Below are positions 58,614 to 64,000 of a DNA stretch of 64,000 nt, in pieces. A program made the translations under genes and the position numbers. The notes below the pieces were generated by a model. The model was not told the DNA's origin, did not search any database, and saw only the letters and a list, made by a program, of their open reading frames with translations. Numbering within the stretch: position 1 is the first letter of the stretch; every line of letters starts with the position of its first letter. Source of the DNA: Ananas comosus (Eukaryota; Streptophyta; Magnoliopsida; Poales; Bromeliaceae); the NCBI RefSeq assembly GCF_001540865.1, contig NC_033635.1, positions 8,803,959 to 8,867,958 of the forward strand, in the 5' to 3' direction.

Positions 58614-61600
58614 ATACAAATACAAACCTTAATACTACATAGAAGCAAAGTACAAAATACATTCTACATAGTTCTACTATACAACACTGAATTCAACTAG
58701 AAAAACTGGTATGGTTTTATCTATTTAACATCGAGAAGGCTCTAGCTAGCCGCTGACCCCTCGCCAGGACCTCTAGCCTTTCCCGCTGTGGAAGGCTCTG
58801 CACAAAGTCAACCAACAAAAGGGCGTGAGAACTATTAAACAATAGTTCCCAGTAGGTAAGCCGCCGAGAGTGGCGAAATACACCACTAGGTCAACTGAGG
58901 CATGAGTAAACAACAATAAGTAAGCAAAGTAAATGCAACAAGTAAATAAAATAATTCAACCATAACATGCCTTATAAGATATCTTTTCTAACATATCTGA
59001 TATACTAGTTCATCATAACAAGTTCTATATATCATATTAATTATCAGTTTAATCAGCTATATGTCATGCTATATGCAGAATATTATAATAATTTCACTAG
59101 CTAATGACATCATGTAGCTATTTTCATACACTAGCGAGAGTGTAAACGTACTGTCACTATACTACTAACTAATAGAGATGTCAACCTCCTAGTATGTCCA
59201 TTACTAGGTTTATTCAACTAATAATATAAAGTATCTTTACTACTATGTCCAAGTAAGGTTAAAGTCACTTACCATAACCCAATTAACAGGAGATTTACAC
59301 AAGGTAAAGTCCCGGCTCGTGCCGTGCCTAATGGCCCCGTGGAAGTAAACACTACCCACGGCAATCCACTTCGACACTCAGTCTCATACATAAGCGAGCG
59401 ATCTGTTGCGTAGGCCAACTCCGAAGTGCCGGCTTGTAGGGAGCGACCCTCACAAGCATGTGCGAATGAGCACATTGACAAGCAAGCGTAATCCATAGTA
59501 TAGGTATCACAAGTTCATCATGTCTCTAACATGGAATCTCAACTCAACACCAGATCGACAATTAACACTAAGTCATAACTCACTATCAACTAGTTAGTGA
59601 TATATTTCTACTAATAGATAGTATGACTTAAACAAATACATGCCTTACAACATATTGATGATTCTAACGGGCTATACCCGAATACTCATATATAATCCTC
59701 TCACTACTCCCTATACATAAGAAAAGTGGTTTACTAAGGTCATACTCAATGACTCATTCTACGGTTCATGTAACTCATGGCACATATTCTATAGGTTTAT
59801 ATAAATTTCCACTACCTGGAGTAAACAAGTATTAAGCAAGTACTTTTACTGGACTACGCAAGTATATTCTCATGTCCAATTCTAGTTATTTAACTAGATC
59901 GTATTCAATAATATAACATTCATGTTATGTTATAATGCCCAATTCTAGTTACTTGACTAGATCATAAATATACAAGAACATGAAATTCATGCTATCTTTA
60001 TTCCATGAAAGCAACAACCAATTTGTCAATACAAGTATGCGAAACATCCCCTACTGTACTTTTAACATGACTTTCATACAAATGCATAAGTAGGTAACCT
60101 CACTATACATGGTATGCTAAGAGTTCTGTCATCGTATCTAGAACATGGAATTGCATGAGTTTAACTTAAAGATGAGCCACTATAATGCATCATTCACTTA
60201 GTTGTACATCTAAGCTAAGTGTCGTAATCGTAACTTTATATCCATTCATGCTTGAATGATATCCTACTTAACTTATCTACACAAGTATACTAATATCATG
60301 TAATGCATGTGAAACAATCAAGTGATCTATATATATACGAAGCCATTTCATAAATCTCCCCTACTACATAGAGGTTTCCTTTTATCCGATATACTATGAA
60401 ACTTATGCAAGCACCAATCCATTCCAATATATCTATATTCACATGAACATGAAACCATTCCACTTTTATAATGTCAAAGAAGACATAGAGGGAATTCACC
60501 CATTTCGGTAAGGTCAAACCCACCGAATTGCTGTCGGCTCTCGTCGATCCTGCAAGCGAAAAGGTTCTCTAGCTTCCAAATGCCCTAGTAAATATATTAA
60601 TCTAGTTAGAAGTTGAACTTCAACTTTTACTAAAAATCTCATATATGCATCCAATCTAGGTAGAATCATACCTAGTTTAGAATCCGCACTTGAACATTAC
60701 TTTAAATCAGGTTGAAGCACTTCAAAACCTGCCTTTAAGGATCACCAAACTCAGTTCAAGGTGATCTGAAGCCTCCAAGCACCCTGACAAATATTCCAAA
60801 TTCAGCTAAGGGCTTAACTCCTATTTCTACATCAAAACTCATATAATCATCATATCTAGGTAAATTCTTACCTAGTTTAGAGTCAAGGCTTAAATCCTTA
60901 CTTCAGTTCATGTTGGAACACCAAAACCAACCTTTAAAAGCTCCTAAATCTTAGCCAAAGAGATTGAATAAACTGCTGCGAACCTGTTGTGAGCTAGCAT
61001 CATAAACTGCTTCACAGCTACAACAAACACATCCAACTAAAAAGCTACTAAGTAATATACCTTTCACACTGCTCCAACTTAGCTTTTCCCCTAGATTGGA
61101 GTTGCAAAACCACAGCAAGGTACATCTTCTATGGCTGCTACAACTTCCCCCAAACTAGCTGGTAATCAAAAGCAAAGAACCATGCTTAATTTCACTACTA
61201 GCATCAAACTAGAGAGAGAAATGGTATTCCTCACCTTAACAAGAGGCAACTCAATTATTTGCTGAGTTAAGGCTACAAAATTTCTCTCCCACGACTCCTT
61301 TTCCACTCTTTCTCAGCTGCTTTAAGTCCTCCAATTCAGCTAGTAACAAAAGAGGGAGAGAAATAGGCTCAAATCACATGGTTTCTACTCAAAGTGAGGG
61401 AAAACCTAGAGAGAGAGAGTAAGAAAGGTGTTCTTACCCTGTTCCTAGCCTTAAACCTGATAAGGATCAGCTAAGAGTCGAGCTGGGGAGGATAAGAGCA
61501 AAGCTGGAAGAGGAAATGACCAAAACAGCTTTGCTGCCACGCAGCTGCTGTGCTGGTACCGGTACTGGATCATGTTGGTACCGATACCCTGTACAAAGTG

Positions 61601-62080
61601 CAGAAATTGCATTTTGCAATGCACTTTTGCACTTCCGGCTATTTGATCGCTCCACTAACTTCCCGAAAACCTCTCAGCAACCCTTTAAAAGTTGTGGAAT
61701 AGTTCCAATTACTATTCTAACACTCAAACTTTACAAAGTTCAGTGTACTACAGATATAGTTATGGTGCTAGACTCAACACATAATATGCAAGGTAATAAA
61801 AAGGAAAGGGTGGAGAGAATGTCACCGAGCGTGCACCACTTGCCGACTTTGCGTCGAAGTACCTACCTGAAAGAGTAACGCACATACGCACCTCGACATT
61901 CGAAATCGCACAAAACGGTATATAAAATATGGGGCTTTTTGCGAATTTTTCGTTTTGCCACTTTCGAGCCCTCAGCGAACATTATACGATTCCTAGAGAT
62001 CCGCCCGTCAGATGTTCGATCGAACTACGCTAGCGCGTTGGATTAAAATAGGTGACCCCCTGGGAAGTTGGGGCGTCACA
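58453..62080 (-). mobile_element. Complete long gypsy-type LTR (3.6 kb), minus orientation
   Basis: On the minus strand it starts TGTGACGCCCCAACTTCCC (62080) and ends ...CTAGGGCGTGACA (58453), with TG...CA ends that are near inverses of each other. Internal landmarks: purine-rich leader blocks with AGAGAGAG (about 61405-61420), a CTGGTACCGGTACTGG box (61553-61566) and CCCAGTAGGTAAGCCGCC (58850). No 5-bp duplication was found (GATAA versus GTTGT), no primer site lies to the left and no polypurine tract to the right. It could be a solo or rearranged LTR. Open frames within it are short and not called. Confidence 0.6.
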
Positions 62081-63116
62081 GTTGTTGAGTGGCTTGAGTC
62101 TGGTTGTTGTCTCTGATTGTTGTAGTATGTGATAACATATAAGGTTTGCAACTCGGCTTATTGTGCAAACCTTAGAATAGTATGCTTGTCCGGTTATTTG
62201 GTGACAGATGTGTTTGGGCCTTAATGAGACAGGTGTTTGGTGTTGCTGGGAACATAGATCGCTAGGGCCTTTTGGGGACGGCAGCGACAGGGTCTCGTGG
62301 AGACAGGTGTTGGGCATCCTTGGTTGTTTTTTATCGCATGTTGCGATTGGCAACCCTATGCACCAAATGATGGACATGCAAGGAATGTACGTTGGTTTGA
62401 TTGAAATATTGAGCAAACAAATTATCGAGCTCAATTGGTAATGTCAGCCTTGGACCTTTTGGCTAGGCGGAAGGTGAGGTCTTGGCCTTAGGACTGTCGA
62501 AATGCCGCAGGTGGCTTTCCGCTAATGGGGATTTGACTTTGGCAGTTTGTGTGTTAAACTGGTGGAAGACTGTGGTCTCCGAGGTGAGTGTTATGGACTC
62601 AAGTTTTAGGACAACGATACGTATTCGCTCATGGTGAGCTGGTTGACGTTGTTGCTTTGTTGGCTAGTCAGAGTGTGTCGTTTCGGCCTACAAAATCATA
62701 CTCCATACTTGTGGTGTTGTCCCGTGACTTTTCTACCTGAACTTTCGACGTAGTTGAGTCGGTTACTACTACGCAAACCAAGGTTGGGTGAACTTAGAGT
62801 TTCTGAGTGGTAAGTTATTATCTTAGATTTGGCAGTTAGGGGATCGGATAATCTTGGTTGCGGCACGATTTTGTCCGTAGGTTATTGAATGGTGTTGATC
62901 CCGGTGGGTTTTGGTCCATAGATTTTGGATTGGTTGTTTTCCTTTGTCTCGCCCGAGTAGAACCACAGTTCTATTCTCCCCCACTTCGGAGGTTGATCTA
63001 TCCAGATTCAAGTAAATATGATTGATCAATACTCAAGGTGATACCACAGCATGGTTTGGTATCTGAATTATGATTATGGTAGGTGCGTAGTCAAGTTTCG
63101 GGGACGAAACTTCCTT
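62081..63116 (+). other. Decayed internal 3' region of a gypsy-type element
   Basis: Ends in TTTCGGGGACGAAACTTCC then the polypurine tract, the usual run-up to the 3' LTR in plant chromovirus (Tekay/Del-like) elements. The roughly 1 kb before it has no intact coding motif; frames at 62030 (minus) and 62208 (plus) have no recognisable domain. Confidence 0.5.
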
Positions 63117-63129
63117 TAAGGGGGGGATA
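63117..63129 (+). other. Polypurine tract of gypsy element
   Basis: AAGGGGGGGATAA, directly before TGTGAGGACTGAG at 63131. Confidence 0.85.
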
Positions 63130-63130
63130 A

Positions 63131-63265
63131 TGTGAGGACTGAGATTTTGACAGTGTAGTTAGACTTTTTGTTGATGATATTTTTGTGTGTAATTTAATTA
63201 CATAAGCACTCGTCAAATTTCAGGAGAAAACGAGTTATTATTGCTAGTAGGTTGGGTCGTTACAT
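63131..63265 (+). mobile_element. Gypsy LTR start (3' LTR), probably truncated
   Basis: TGTGAGGACTGAGATTTTGA follows the polypurine tract. About 90 bp match the LTR start at 1031 (minus). Similarity is lost near 63230, and GTCGTTACA at about 63257-63265 could be a TG...CA end or a breakpoint. Confidence 0.6.
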
Positions 63266-63639
63266 ACTCCTCCACCACCTCTATGTCGACGCTGCACTCG
63301 TTTCTTCTACCTTGCCCATACCTCCGCCAACGTCTGGAGTGGCGATGTGGTCAACTCGGATTAGGCACAGACCACAGAGGTGGAGCTACGGTGAAGGGTG
63401 TGGCTATGGACAGCGACGACAACGAGGGTGGTACAGAATTTGAGGATCGAAGAGGGAGAGCATGTTGGGGTGGGGACGGCTATTACAGCAAAGGGCGAAG
63501 GAGGAGTTAGGGTAGCAGAAAAAGACGTAAAGTAGAAGAAAAAAAAGAAAATAATAATAAAAATAAAAAATATATACTTTTTTCTTCTCCTAGGAAGGTC
63601 AGCACGTGCCGCGGTCGCTACAGGGAAGGCCAAGAAATA
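63266..63639. other. No gene recognised
   Basis: GC-richer stretch with an open frame of 89 codons on plus and 90 on minus. Neither shows a domain; both are likely chance. Confidence 0.35.
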
Positions 63640-63915
63640 GAGAAGAAATTAGATTGTTTGAAAGATGAAGTTATACTATTTGAGACTAAATTATACTATT
63701 AGAGGCTAAATTTTACCATTGAAAACTACACGTGACTAATTAAGTTGCATTGTAAAAATAGAAGTTGCAACTGTTTGAGACTGAGTTGTACTGTTTGAGA
63801 CTAAGTTGTACTGTTTGAGAAGTTGCAATTTAATCTCAAATAATTTTAAATAGTGCAACTTAAGTCTCAAATATTGCAATTTAGTTATAAATAGTACAAT
63901 TTCTATTTAATTTAT
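63640..63915. repeat. Degenerate short tandem repeats
   Basis: Units of the form AAGTTGTACTGTTTGAGACT recur in both orientations (63660-63900), giving a weak foldback. Non-coding. Confidence 0.6.
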
Positions 63916-64000
63916 TGTCACGCCTCAAAACCCGCCACTTTGGTCGGATTCGGCGTGCCAACAGACTGCCGAACTGACAGAGTTTCCTTCGTCCGTCCAA
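63916..64000 (-). mobile_element. Gypsy-type LTR 3' end, minus orientation, runs off window
   Basis: On the minus strand it ends CGGGTTTTGAGGCGTGACA at 63916, matching the LTR end at 3780-3797 (GGGCTCGGGGCGTGACA). GGCGTGCC.GAA.CCGACCAAA and GTCTGTTGGC blocks align with 3735-3790. Confidence 0.75.

Noticed and set aside
63241..63633. Open frames of 89 and 90 codons on opposite strands
   Set aside because: Mutually overlapping, compositionally driven, no recognisable motif.

Overview
The window looks like flowering-plant nuclear DNA, probably monocot (pineapple is only a guess). It is AT-rich and packed with LTR retrotransposons, MITEs and TA microsatellites, and it has plant GT-AG introns. 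It is also visibly a clone-based assembly: one long gap (4738-5615), four single-N joins (21891, 49383, 54740, 56741) and a BAC cloning-vector remnant at 56658-56740.

The main result concerns about 21,892-48,540, roughly 26.6 kb. This tract appears to be complemented without being reversed (equivalently, reversed without being complemented). As printed it has no credible gene, CpG outnumbers GpC, and its repeats match nothing else here. Complementing each base while keeping the order restores the repeat families seen elsewhere in the window. It also exposes two complete genes with every splice site intact: a three-exon MESD/Boca-type ER chaperone (27,583-30,662, left to right) and a nine-coding-exon HAD-like hydrolase (31,834-36,725, right to left, with an untranslated exon near 39.1 kb). 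The two genes are convergent. They are invisible to six-frame translation because neither printed strand has the right polarity.

Layout. 1-3797: two pieces of long gypsy-type LTRs in opposite orientations. 3798-6519: AT-rich DNA, a CAAATTT array and the gap. 6520-9014: a cluster of MITEs inserted in TA microsatellites. 9015-13,218: a hAT-like MITE inside a foldback element, a CACTA terminus and a small MITE. 13,224-20,975: a complete but dead Ty1/copia element with TSD, LTRs, PBS, gag and broken pol. 21,892-48,540: the polarity-inverted gene segment. 48,545-49,735: two MITEs and an 85-bp tandem array of palindromes. 50,228-53,915: a second copia element on the minus strand, internally deleted. 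54,243-54,312: a perfect 70-bp palindrome with an 8-bp duplication. 54,406-58,613: a gypsy-type LTR region printed twice, the copies separated by vector polylinker and T7 promoter. 58,453-64,000: more gypsy-type LTRs and a decayed element 3' end.

No cellular gene was recognised outside the inverted tract. The rest is transposons, their remains and intergenic DNA. For features in the tract, strand is given as '.', because neither printed strand is correct.
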